Assembly (NCBI RefSeq): GCF_000348985.1
Contig: NC_035927.1
Coordinates: 558,001 to 622,000 of the forward strand
DNA from: Huiozyma naganishii CBS 8797
Taxonomy: Eukaryota > Ascomycota > Saccharomycetes > Saccharomycetales > Saccharomycetaceae
Direction: 5' to 3'
DNA: 64,000 nucleotides
The notes beneath the pieces were generated by a model. The model had not been told where the DNA came from, searched no databases, and saw nothing but the letters and a program-made list of their open reading frames with translations. Within the stretch, counting starts at the first letter, position 1. Every line of letters begins with the position of its first letter. The position numbers and the translations under genes are program-made. Below are positions 48,943-58,700 of this stretch, one piece after another.

Positions 48943-49371
48943 ATGATTAAGAGAGCGTCCAATCCGTGGTTTTTCATTTTGGCAGTTGTCATTAACTGTG
49001 TGAACTTGTTCGGTCAAGTCCACTTCACGATCCTTTATGCCGATTTGGAGGCTGACTATATCAACCCAATTGAGCTGTGTTCGAAGGTGAACAAGCTGAT
49101 TACGCCAGAGGCTGGTCTGCACGCCGCTTTATCCCTGCTTTTCTTACTCAATGGATACTGGTTCGTCTTTTTAATAAACTTGCCAATCTTGGCCTACAAC
49201 GCCAATAAAATCTACAACAAAGTCCAACTGTTGGACGCCACGGAAATCTTCAGAACTCTGGGCAAACACAAAAGGGAATCGTTTTTGAAACTAGGGTTTT
49301 ACTTGGCGATGTTCTTCTTCTACCTGTACAGGATGATCATGGCATTGATTGAAAACGGTGACAGCAACTGA
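48943..49371 (+). CDS. ERV14: Erv14, cornichon-family COPII cargo receptor
   Basis: Predicted 142 aa (S. cerevisiae 138). Multi-span ER membrane protein that loads transmembrane cargo such as Axl2 into COPII vesicles. Three hydrophobic segments are visible: [19 protein letters not shown] (about 9-28), [19 protein letters not shown], and [19 protein letters not shown] near the end. The start MIKRASNPW is unambiguous. It is convergent with OLE1, the S. cerevisiae YGL054C-YGL055W arrangement, which favours ERV14 over its paralogue ERV15. Confidence 0.93.
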   Translation: MIKRASNPWFFILAVVINCVNLFGQVHFTILYADLEADYINPIELCSKVNKLITPEAGLHAALSLLFLLNGYWFVFLINLPILAYNANKIYNKVQLLDATEIFRTLGKHKRESFLKLGFYLAMFFFYLYRMIMALIENGDSN

Positions 49372-49666
49372 TCCTGTAACCCCTCATAGTCATCCATAAC
49401 TCGCTTCCTATCTTTTTCTTTTCTGATTTATACCTTTGTAACTTCTATAAGACCAAAAACATTCGAAAATAATGAGGAATATATACATATAATAATAGTA
49501 ATAATAGTAAGATCACTTCGTAATTATGTTTTTTTCGTTTGTTTTCTTTTTTTCTATACATAATAAATAAAAACTTAAATAGAGTAGATGAGCAAAGAGC
49601 AAGTTTGCCCAAATATAAACTGTGGAAACGTAATTGGGGGCTGGGAGCGATTTCTATAGCGATCGC

Positions 49667-51136
49667 TCAGTTCACCTTTTTGTCGTAACGTTCACCTCTT
49701 CTTCCAGCGAAAAGGTACGCTGCGTTCACTTTCTCCGAGGCGACCGCTACTCTCATGTTGGCTAGCACGTTATGTGCCGCGTTCGAGTGACGGTACACAC
49801 CACCTGTGAACGCAGTTGTGGCGTCTTTGCCCAGGGCGTCGTTCAACAGTGGTGCACCACCTGGGTGCTCCTCGACAAACCCAGTGACGTCGTGGATGAT
49901 CCCACCAATGACGACAAGGTTAGGGTTCTGAGATAAGTTCCTCTCGAACTCTGCTTTGTCCCAGACGGGCAAGTTGTTCAATGAGGGGCCCCAGTTAAGT
50001 TTGCTTCTCTCACGGTTCAGTTTCTTCTCCTTCTGTTGTAGGATACCTTGTTCGATTGCGTTTTGAGAGAATTTCTTCAAATCCCAAGCAAGCCCCAACA
50101 GGGATGTCGTGTAGATCAGGATCTTTGTAGGGTCGTACTGGTACCATTTGATAGCGTTTCTGTAGTCGGTGGGGAACTCGTGGTGGAAGTTATGGTACCC
50201 CTCACCGAAAGTGCACAGCGCAGTGATCCAGTTATCCCTTGGAGTTCTTCTGTCGTCGAATGGTTGAGTACCGATGTAGTGAGCCATTGAGTTGATGCAG
50301 AAAGTGGCCTGTTGGATCAAGAACACTCTAATGACACCTGCGTACAGGAACCCACCCCAGTAATCGTTGAAGAAGTACCCGCAGGCCAAAGTGGGGACGA
50401 CAAAGGCACTCAGCAACATGATGATGATGTAGTGTGTGTGTTGGAATCTAACTACCCAGTCTTCCAGCAAGTCAGAGATATCCGCTCTTGCCTTATACTT
50501 TGGGTTTGGTTTAACGATCATCCACCCCATGTGCGAGTAGAAGAGCCCCTGACGAGCGTCGTAGGGGTCTCTTGGAGTGTCCGTGTACCTGTGATGAATT
50601 CTGTGCGAGTGGCCCCACCATTTCACGGACCCCTCGACTGAGGCGGCACCGAAGAAGGCGTAAAGGGCTCTTAGTGGCCAGGCTGCGTTGTACGAACGAT
50701 GAGACCATAATCTGTGGTAACCGGCTGTGACTGAGATCCCACCTAAACCGAAGTAGAAAACGGAGAAGTACAGGACGTTTCTGTGTAATGGGATCAACCC
50801 AGAGAAAACGACTGCCCACCCTGCCAGTGGGATAAGCACGACAAGGATAACGTTCAACCAGTTAAGATGTTGATGCCAGTTGTCCAAAGTCCATGGTTGC
50901 TCTGAAATATGTTTCCTCTCCTTCTGTGAGATAGGTTTCCCAGTCAACTCATCGATGTGAACGTCAGTGACCTCTTTTGTACCCATGAGGTTACCCAACC
51001 CATTGACGACTCTAAGTTGTTTTTTATCCAACCCTGTCGCTAGGATGTTAGCATGTTTCAAATCCACTTCTGGATAAACTTGTTGTTTCCCGTTAGACGA
51101 TGCTTCTGTTGCCGTAGCAGTAGCAGACTGAGACAT
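49667..51136 (-). CDS. OLE1: Ole1, delta-9 fatty-acid desaturase
   Basis: Predicted 489 aa (S. cerevisiae 510). Essential ER enzyme making palmitoleic and oleic acids from saturated acyl-CoAs. Histidine boxes HRLWSH (141-146), HRIHHRY (178-184) and HNFHHEFP (about 314-321) bind the di-iron centre. Four membrane helices surround them. A C-terminal cytochrome b5 domain carries HPGG (about 422-425), with a second haem His further on. The N-terminal cytosolic segment is short and Gln/Ser/Thr-rich. The sense strand has CCCACCCACCCACCC three bases before the ATG (see findings). Divergent from SDS23. Confidence 0.98.
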   Translation of the reverse strand: MSQSATATATEASSNGKQQVYPEVDLKHANILATGLDKKQLRVVNGLGNLMGTKEVTDVHIDELTGKPISQKERKHISEQPWTLDNWHQHLNWLNVILVVLIPLAGWAVVFSGLIPLHRNVLYFSVFYFGLGGISVTAGYHRLWSHRSYNAAWPLRALYAFFGAASVEGSVKWWGHSHRIHHRYTDTPRDPYDARQGLFYSHMGWMIVKPNPKYKARADISDLLEDWVVRFQHTHYIIIMLLSAFVVPTLACGYFFNDYWGGFLYAGVIRVFLIQQATFCINSMAHYIGTQPFDDRRTPRDNWITALCTFGEGYHNFHHEFPTDYRNAIKWYQYDPTKILIYTTSLLGLAWDLKKFSQNAIEQGILQQKEKKLNRERSKLNWGPSLNNLPVWDKAEFERNLSQNPNLVVIGGIIHDVTGFVEEHPGGAPLLNDALGKDATTAFTGGVYRHSNAAHNVLANMRVAVASEKVNAAYLFAGRRGERYDKKVN

Positions 51137-51139
51137 CTT

Positions 51140-51154
51140 GGGTGGGTGGGTGGG
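51140..51154 (+). promoter_or_regulatory. G-quadruplex motif adjacent to the OLE1 start codon
   Basis: GGGTGGGTGGGTGGG: four G-triplets with one-base loops on the OLE1 template strand, 3 bp upstream of the ATG. The mRNA carries the C-rich complement. Confidence 0.8.
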
Positions 51155-51800
51155 TGTGTTGTTTTGTGTTGTGTTGTGTCACTATACAGCAGACCAACAA
51201 TTCTCAAGGAGCAAGAAGACATCGAACTAGCACCTCCCCTCCCCCATATATATACGTATCTGTATCTAATCAGCCACCCATTGTTGCAAAGGCGATGACT
51301 TCGCTTTATCGGCCATCAACTATCAGGCAGATTCCAGCTACTTACCGGCGCGACGATGCCTTTCTGTTGAGAAAATCTAAAGACGGTGCAAAATAAAGGG
51401 AACCCAGAACTGAAAGCCAAGCCAGAAAAGCCCACGCCAACTGCAACTAAGTGCTCTAAAGTGTGTAATTGTATCAGTACGGAATACTCAACTGTTTCCT
51501 GTTAAGTGTTACACTGCAATACGCCGGACTACGCAGTGTGTGGCTATTTGCGGGTTCCCTGCTCTCTCAACAGAAATTGGATCTCTCGGTGTGTGTTCTG
51601 CGGCGCCGTCTGTGCGGGATAACGAGAAATCCCCGAAAAACGTCCGCGGCCCCAACAAAAACACAAAGTGAAAAAAAAACGCAGGGTGTCGAGACCAGCG
51701 GGACAGACGGGAAATATATCGGGCTTATCTCAGCGTTTACGCCCGACATACCCGGGGGGGAAGCGAAGACAAAAAACGGTTGAGAAATTTATGCTCCCGT

Positions 51801-51847
51801 TGTGCGATATATCGGTGTACCCTTGCGGTTCCCCGATATATCGCACA
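51801..51847. repeat. Perfect 15-bp inverted repeat in the OLE1/SDS23 intergenic region
   Basis: Arms TGTGCGATATATCGG (51801-51815) and CCGATATATCGCACA (51833-51847) are exact complements with a 17-nt loop. The core GATATATC is itself palindromic, so each arm could also bind a dimeric protein. Confidence 0.9.
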
Positions 51848-52528
51848 CGCACAGCCACATCACATGACATTCACGTGCCTCCTGCAAGACGCCAAGTCCA
51901 TGCGTCATTTTGAGATTAGGGGACAGTTGCGTACAAACAGGCACACACATACCGCTAAACATGGAAGTGGGGCATTCCTGGGCGTAACCCCTCTTCAGAG
52001 ATCGTATAGTGGATATGCAATGATACGAGGCAGGCAGTACTCCGAGAGAACCCGTTTACATAAAATGACGCAGCGGAGTGGGCATCGCAGTGGGATGTAG
52101 AGAGATTGGATGTTTTCTAGCGCGGAGAATTCTCCAGTTGGGAGAGTTCTTCTACTTGTGGGGCTCTTGCGACTGTTTACTTAAGTAGTTTTGATTTTTG
52201 AGAGTGGTAGGTAAGGGAAAAGGTACTTCTCCTTTTACTTTTTCATATATTTGTCTTGTGCCCAGTGTAATTCTTGCGCGGCTGTTTTTGACGGTCGGGT
52301 ACTGCACAAACTCGCAGCCGTTTCCCTCACTCATTCACTGCGACTCGTAAAGATCGGCCTCTTTTTCCACTCTTTCTTCAGGAGAAAAATCTCGAAAAGA
52401 GAAAAAAAAATTTTGAACAAAAATAAACTGATATCGTTCACTTGTTTTGTGGTGAAGACTATCTCACTTCTACCAAGAGTAAGTGGTTACACTCTCCTAC
52501 TGCCCAAGGTTCCAAACAGAGCACAAAT

Positions 52529-54211
52529 ATGCCACACACAAACGATAATATACTGTTAGCTGCTCCAACGCAGACTAACAAGAGACACACTTCAATAGTG
52601 GAGATGCTCTCCACACCACCGTTACTACCAAGAAATAACCCGGTGAATTTCTTGCAAACAACAGCAGAAAATGTGAATAATACACATAACAATATACCAA
52701 GCCATAACAGTAACCCAAACCTCGCAAATATCAGGTTCAAAGATCAAATGTTTAATTCTATCGACTCTTTGGAATTACAACCGGAGAATAATAACCAACA
52801 AAATAATAACAGTGATAACATCGCGCTGTTCAAATCAATGACAAACGAGTCGGTTAACTCCTCCAATGGATCCATCTCTTCAATATCCTTATCGTCAAAC
52901 CATAACCTCAACTACGACCCAACGGAAACTTTTTTCATGCATGGCGGGGCTGCTCCTGTAACAAACCCTGGGGTGACCAACCCTTCCGTGGCGGCGGCTG
53001 CAACTGCCTCCTCTATCCCGTCGATGAACAGCAATAACAACTCAAATTACTCGCTCAATACAGTGAACCAGTACTTGAATACCGTGCACCTGACAAGCTG
53101 GCAGCATATCAAACTGTCACAACTGATCGAATCGAACAAATTGATATTTATTGACGCTTCAGTGACCGTGGAGGAGGCATTCAACACGCTCATGAAACAT
53201 AACTTGACATCCTTGCCCGTTCAGATGCACAGCGGCGACATCAACTGTCTCACTTTCGACTACAACGATTTGAACTCGTACCTTCTACTAGTGTTGAACA
53301 AGATTAAACTCTCGGATGAAACTATTAGCAACAATAACCGGCCCCTGGGAGGGGAACCAATCTTGGTAGGGGACCTCATTAAACATACCCCAAAGGACCC
53401 CTTCTACAAATTATCAGAGATGGAAAACCTCTCAAACGTCATCAATATCCTTGGATCGGGAGTCCACCGCATAGCTATCACAGACCCACAGATGACCCAG
53501 ATCATCGGTATACTCTCACAGCGTAGACTCGTGAAATACCTTTGGGACAACTCACGGTCGTTCCCGGATTTGGAACCCTTGTTCAACACATCGATCAAAA
53601 AATTGCAAATTGGTGTGTTCAACGATAACAACAAGATAAAACTTACCTCCAAGAAATCCCCAGTGATCTCCATCCACGGCGAAGAGGCACTCATCAACGC
53701 ACTGTACAAGATGCACGTGGAAAAAATCTCTTCCATCGCAGTAATCGATAACCAGAACATCCTAATTGGTAACATCTCAGTGACAGACGTGAAAAACTTG
53801 ACCAAGACATCGCAGTACCCACTCCTATCCAACACGTGTCGCCACTTCATCTCCGTGATACTGAACAACAGAGGATTGGAAAACGGCGGGAAAGATTCCT
53901 TCCCGATCTTCCACGTGTACCCATCCTCCTCGCTAGCAAGAACAATCGTGAAACTGGTCGCGACTAAATCGCACCGACTATGGATCGTTCAACCGTCGTC
54001 CATGACAGACCCGGTAGTTAAGGAGGACTCCGACTTCAACATCAACAAACCGTACTCCCCACACCTCGTCGAAAAGGATAGCAAGACGGGCAAACTCATC
54101 GGTGTTGTGTCCCTGACAGATATACTCAGCGCCTTGGCAAGAAACCAAACGCAGCACAAAAGGGTAGACCCTCAAATGGCAAGGAGAAATAGAATAAGTA
54201 ACCATACGTGA
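52529..54211 (+). CDS. SDS23: Sds23, CBS-domain regulator of PP2A-like phosphatases and cell separation
   Basis: Predicted 560 aa (S. cerevisiae 527). Sds23 proteins inhibit PP2A/PP6-type phosphatases and affect cytokinesis and APC/C. Near the N-terminus, TNKRHTSIVEMLSTPPLLP is the conserved start, so the ATG at 52529 is used and not the upstream in-frame ATG. A long Asn/Ser-rich disordered segment (about 60-175) is followed by four CBS-like repeats: LIFIDASVTVEEAFNTLMKH, GILSQRRLVKYLW, IGNISVTDVKNLT, and KLIGVVSLTDILSALARNQ at the end. It is divergent from OLE1, as YGL056C is in S. cerevisiae. Confidence 0.93.
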   Translation: MPHTNDNILLAAPTQTNKRHTSIVEMLSTPPLLPRNNPVNFLQTTAENVNNTHNNIPSHNSNPNLANIRFKDQMFNSIDSLELQPENNNQQNNNSDNIALFKSMTNESVNSSNGSISSISLSSNHNLNYDPTETFFMHGGAAPVTNPGVTNPSVAAAATASSIPSMNSNNNSNYSLNTVNQYLNTVHLTSWQHIKLSQLIESNKLIFIDASVTVEEAFNTLMKHNLTSLPVQMHSGDINCLTFDYNDLNSYLLLVLNKIKLSDETISNNNRPLGGEPILVGDLIKHTPKDPFYKLSEMENLSNVINILGSGVHRIAITDPQMTQIIGILSQRRLVKYLWDNSRSFPDLEPLFNTSIKKLQIGVFNDNNKIKLTSKKSPVISIHGEEALINALYKMHVEKISSIAVIDNQNILIGNISVTDVKNLTKTSQYPLLSNTCRHFISVILNNRGLENGGKDSFPIFHVYPSSSLARTIVKLVATKSHRLWIVQPSSMTDPVVKEDSDFNINKPYSPHLVEKDSKTGKLIGVVSLTDILSALARNQTQHKRVDPQMARRNRISNHT

Positions 54212-55708
54212 AACCGTGCTTGACAGGCACGTTGTCTAACTATGTAGTTTTAGAGCTATATACACTCGATCAGGTAATGGAAGTGATTGTCTATTGAATG
54301 GCAGCTTGTGTAATTAAAGATAGTTCACTGATCTCGTCTATCTTGCACAGAGGCCAAGGTTTATTTGAGGTAAGTGCCCGTTTCTGTACGTGAGAATTCG
54401 CATTGTTTCAATGGCATAGAGCGTTGTTATTTCGTGTGGTCACACGGTCCTTAACTTTTATTTTCACTATCGAAATTTGTTTAAAGGAATAGCTGGAGAT
54501 GACTATATCAAAACAGTTTTAAAAACTGGAATTTGAGCGGAAAAACTTAAATCACCGAAATGTTAAAAATATAAGCGCTAAGTTGTGACTGAATAATGTT
54601 TATAAAGGCAGTTTGGTGTGTTTATTTGTTGGATATTGGAAATCCGGCTTTGTACAATGTTACATTGCTTATCGTCATATAAAAGGTAAAAAGGATTCAT
54701 CGACAGTTTATGTAGCTCTCCTATATAATGCGTATACAGGGGAGGAGCTTCCGGCGTTCGGCACAGACCGTCTGCTGGGAGACCCTGCCACACCTCAAAC
54801 ATGCGCAGTGCAGAATCATTTCTTCGCTTCCAGCATTATTTGAGCCGTAGATAAAGTTATACAAATTATATTGGTCCTACTTACTAATATAAATGTTCTT
54901 AGTTTAAAAGTTTGACTTTCAGGCATTGTCTTGAAAAATTTTGGAGCAGACACTCTGTCGTTTATAAACATTCTGTATAATGTGAATATCCGCCTGTCCC
55001 GAAGGTTTTCTTTACATGTCAGATTTATAATATATCACGGTATTGTAGTTAATAAACCCATCTCTACAAAATATACTCTTCATCTATTCGTTCCCAGAAT
55101 TTTTAGAAATAAACATGAATGGCTATGGATAGAAATTATGTAAGCAACAGTTGCAAATCCAATGCTCCCAAGGTTCGGGCAAAGCTGAATCAGGACTCTC
55201 ATTTAAATTGTGCCGCAACAACCACATGGTAGTCAATAATCATTTTCGGAGGTTAACAAAAGTATGTTAAATATTGCCTGAGTGACCTGCCTGCTAAGGC
55301 AATCTTTTCAAGATTACCTCTCGAAAATTTGTAAGGCGAAGATCGAGTCGTTAAATTACATAGTGAAACAACTAAACGACCTAGTGACCAAACAACATCT
55401 CTAAAAATATAATTAATAGATACTATCCTATAATTCTGTTCTTACTTTGCCCTCCCTCGGTAAACGTTCCTCAAATGCTATTATTATATAAAACATCTTG
55501 TCATGCTTTCTTTCAAGAGTAACATGTCTTCACAAACCGTTACAATTCCAGGATTCATCAAGCAAGTGTGTTCTCAAATTTCTTCTACCTTTCCGGCGTA
55601 TCCGAAAACAACAACAAGAAATGGTTGAAACAACCGCTTAAGAAAAGAGCATTTGTTTAAAATATCTATTACACAAACAGGATCAATTTTTTTAAGCATT
55701 CCCACCAC
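54212..55708. other. Gene-free A+T-rich interval, SDS23-NUP192
   Basis: 1.5 kb between SDS23 and the NUP192 stop, both of which end here (convergent). It is markedly A+T-rich. Short open frames on both strands have no recognisable motifs. I see no tRNA, LTR pair or snoRNA boxes. It marks a synteny change relative to S. cerevisiae. Confidence 0.5.
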
Positions 55709-58700
55709 TTACAAACACTCTTTCCCATTGTAATCAGTCAAGGTGCAGAGCAATGTAATGAGCATCACCATCTCTCCCAAAACATCATTCTTCCCATGCA
55801 AGTAATTTGTTCTCCCTTCAGAATCATTCAAAGCATCCTTCTTGAAGACACCGACTAACAGTTTCCGGAACGCAGATAATAACTGGCGTGTGTTGTTGAT
55901 CACGACCTCATTCTCACTTCCAACGCTAATAAGCACGGTGCAAATCAATTTGAAAACGGGAATAAAAAGTTCAAATAAAGATAAGTCTTCAGTTTCTCTT
56001 CCTGCTGAGGCGGCACTTTCCAAACCTATGTTTATATTCACAACACCAGTACCTTTGCTGGGATTTTCATCAAAATGTAGGTTTAGACCTAACTCTGGAT
56101 CAACTTTTAGAAAAGAGCATTGTCCAATGACTTGCAAAAGCTTGTTTTGAATTAGCGATTGGGAACCTGTTCTGGTCTGCGCAATACGAATCAAAAAGAA
56201 GACAGTAGCTTTGAAAGCAGTCATTTCGTAGAGCAAATCGTCTATACTAGTTGCTTCCGTGGTAGATTTCAGAATATTGTCGATATTTTTTAAGGTCCGG
56301 ATGATTAGGAGCAGGTGTGCGTTTTTTGTCAGCGATTCTAATATAATGTTATCTTTGTTCCAGTCTGCCACCTGAACCAAAGAATCTAGTAAGAGTATCG
56401 CTGTAATTCTGCTCGTACCTTGCCCATAAATTGCATCATTAGAAATCACTTCAACGAACTTCTCATTAATAACTCTCAAATTTTGCAAAATCTCTTTGGA
56501 CAATTTTTCATCATTAAGGATTCTCACGAGATATTGGTTTGTCAATACGTAAAAGTCCGACCTCAGCGATATGGATGAAAGAGGTGAGGTAATCCCATGT
56601 ATGCACACCTTGAATAAACTATCAAGTCTTGTATCCAATTTGTCATACTTGTCCATTGTTCTTCTGTCCTGATTGTATATTTCATATAAGAATACAGCCA
56701 GCGACACCAGTTCCTCTGAGAATTTGACATCAAACTCCACATAGTCATTGATTTTTGGAACAATTGTACTGAAAATCTCAAGTATGAAATCACAGCGCTC
56801 TAATGTACCCAACTTCCCATCAGTGACAATAATCTGAACCAACTGCACCCAAGAATGCAGTATACACAGCTGCAGATCACTGATCTTGGAATTGCTCAAG
56901 CAGTCTGTAATATAGGATCGAAGTTTTAGCATCTCCGCATCTTCTTTCTTCTCCGATGGATCTCCATCAACAGACCTATTGGTTACCAAAGTTAACATGG
57001 TTGGCTTAGGCTGCACTTCATTCGCTCTTTTGAACAGAGATAACCTGGCATCCACTTCCGTGAAATCAAATATATTCCCAGTACACCGAGGTTTCAATGG
57101 AATCAGATCCAACTCAAACGAAACTTTCGAAAGGTTTGATGAAAGATTACCTGTATATTTGGAGACTGGAATACTGCCGTAGTTCAGTGTGTTAAGGAAC
57201 GACAAAATCTTTGCGGAGCCCCTATTACTAGATATCAGATAGTTGATGTAGGTGGATATTTGGAACGTCGTTCCGACAAAGAATATCCTGTGAATAAACA
57301 AGCTGAAAAACTGAGTCAAGTGATTCCTGTAACTTAAAAAGGAGATGAATGCACCCAGAGAAGGTCCTTCGTTAAATGCATGCACACTCTCGAGGGATGA
57401 TGTTTCAAAAAGTCGATTGTTCCAAGAAGTGTATTTGGTTATCTGGGGGTCCAGCATGACGATAGTGTCGAGAAACTCATTTTCTAACAAGACGTCAAAA
57501 ATGATAGCCGAGGTCACTGGATTGCGACACAACTTTAGAATAATTTCCATGGTCATGGCGGCCAGCCTCATTGGTGCATAGTCAATATTTGCAGGGCTGA
57601 CACTTTCCAAAGAAGCCTGAAGAAGGTTCAAGAGAGATCCCAATAAGGAAATGCCGGATGCAATAAAAGTTGAAAGTTTTGGGCCAACAGATATGGCGTC
57701 AGAAACTTGGAATCCGAGTAGGAAATGCGCCACTGTCATCTCTTGATCGCTATATGACAAATTAGATGCAAGCAAATCTAGTATCTCCAACTTTAACTGC
57801 AGTTTCTCTTCAATATCGATAGGCGTCTCAATTTGGGAAATAAAAGCGTCTTTGATGCGAGCGGATTCGTCAACAGCATCTAGTACAATTAGTAACTTGT
57901 TTCTCAAATGCGTTGAAGAGCAATTCTTGTTGTAGAGCAGAGACATCTTTTTCAAAATGGATATTGATTCGGACGCTATAATATAGTTCTCGACGCCAAC
58001 GTATAAGCCGAAATGTGCAATGACATTGAGGTTAAAAAATATTGCATCGTAGAAAGATCTTAAACCATGATGGCCGAAATCCTTAGGTATCATGAAGATT
58101 TCTTTCCGGTTTTTCTTCACGATAGGGATCAATTCATCAAGGTAGGTTTCCTGATGTTGCAAAGTCCTGCTGATCACCTGGCATGCATTTTGAATCAACA
58201 GAGTATGATAGTTGCCTTCGGATCCAATGTTAATGAGCTCGTCAGAACCACCGACAATGATTTTAAATATACTCTGATAACATTTTTCCTGGAACAAGTA
58301 ATTAAAAACTGCAGTAGCCGGCGATTCCTGGATGTATTCAAAAAAATCCCCACTGGTGGTTAATCTATTCAGATCAGCACCCACTGGCACAGAGTTCAAA
58401 ATGACCCGATAATCGAAGGAACAAAGTGCTGTATTGATAGATTCCATTATGGGTAATTGAATTGCAATTTTATTTGCCTCATCTGTCAATTTTTCGCTAG
58501 GTATCAACAAGTCTGTAAAGATGTAATTAAAGTATGGCCATATACCAGCTTTCCTATAACTTTGTCCTAACTTTGCAGGAAATTCGAGGTTACCGAACCT
58601 TATAAGCCCATGATCTTGGTTGCTAGTGTCTATTTGCAGAAGTTTAGCAAACAAACGTAGGAATCCTAACACTTCTGAATAGTTGCCAAAAATTGAGGAA

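Larger units (their letters stand above)
51137..52528. other. OLE1/SDS23 divergent promoter region
   Basis: 1.4 kb. It carries the G4 motif next to OLE1, a 15-bp inverted repeat at 51801-51847, a CACGTG (51872-51877) and short poly(A) tracts. No supported ORF. CTCAACA-type sequences (around 51485 and 51570) recall the low-oxygen element of OLE1, but the matches are partial. Confidence 0.5.
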
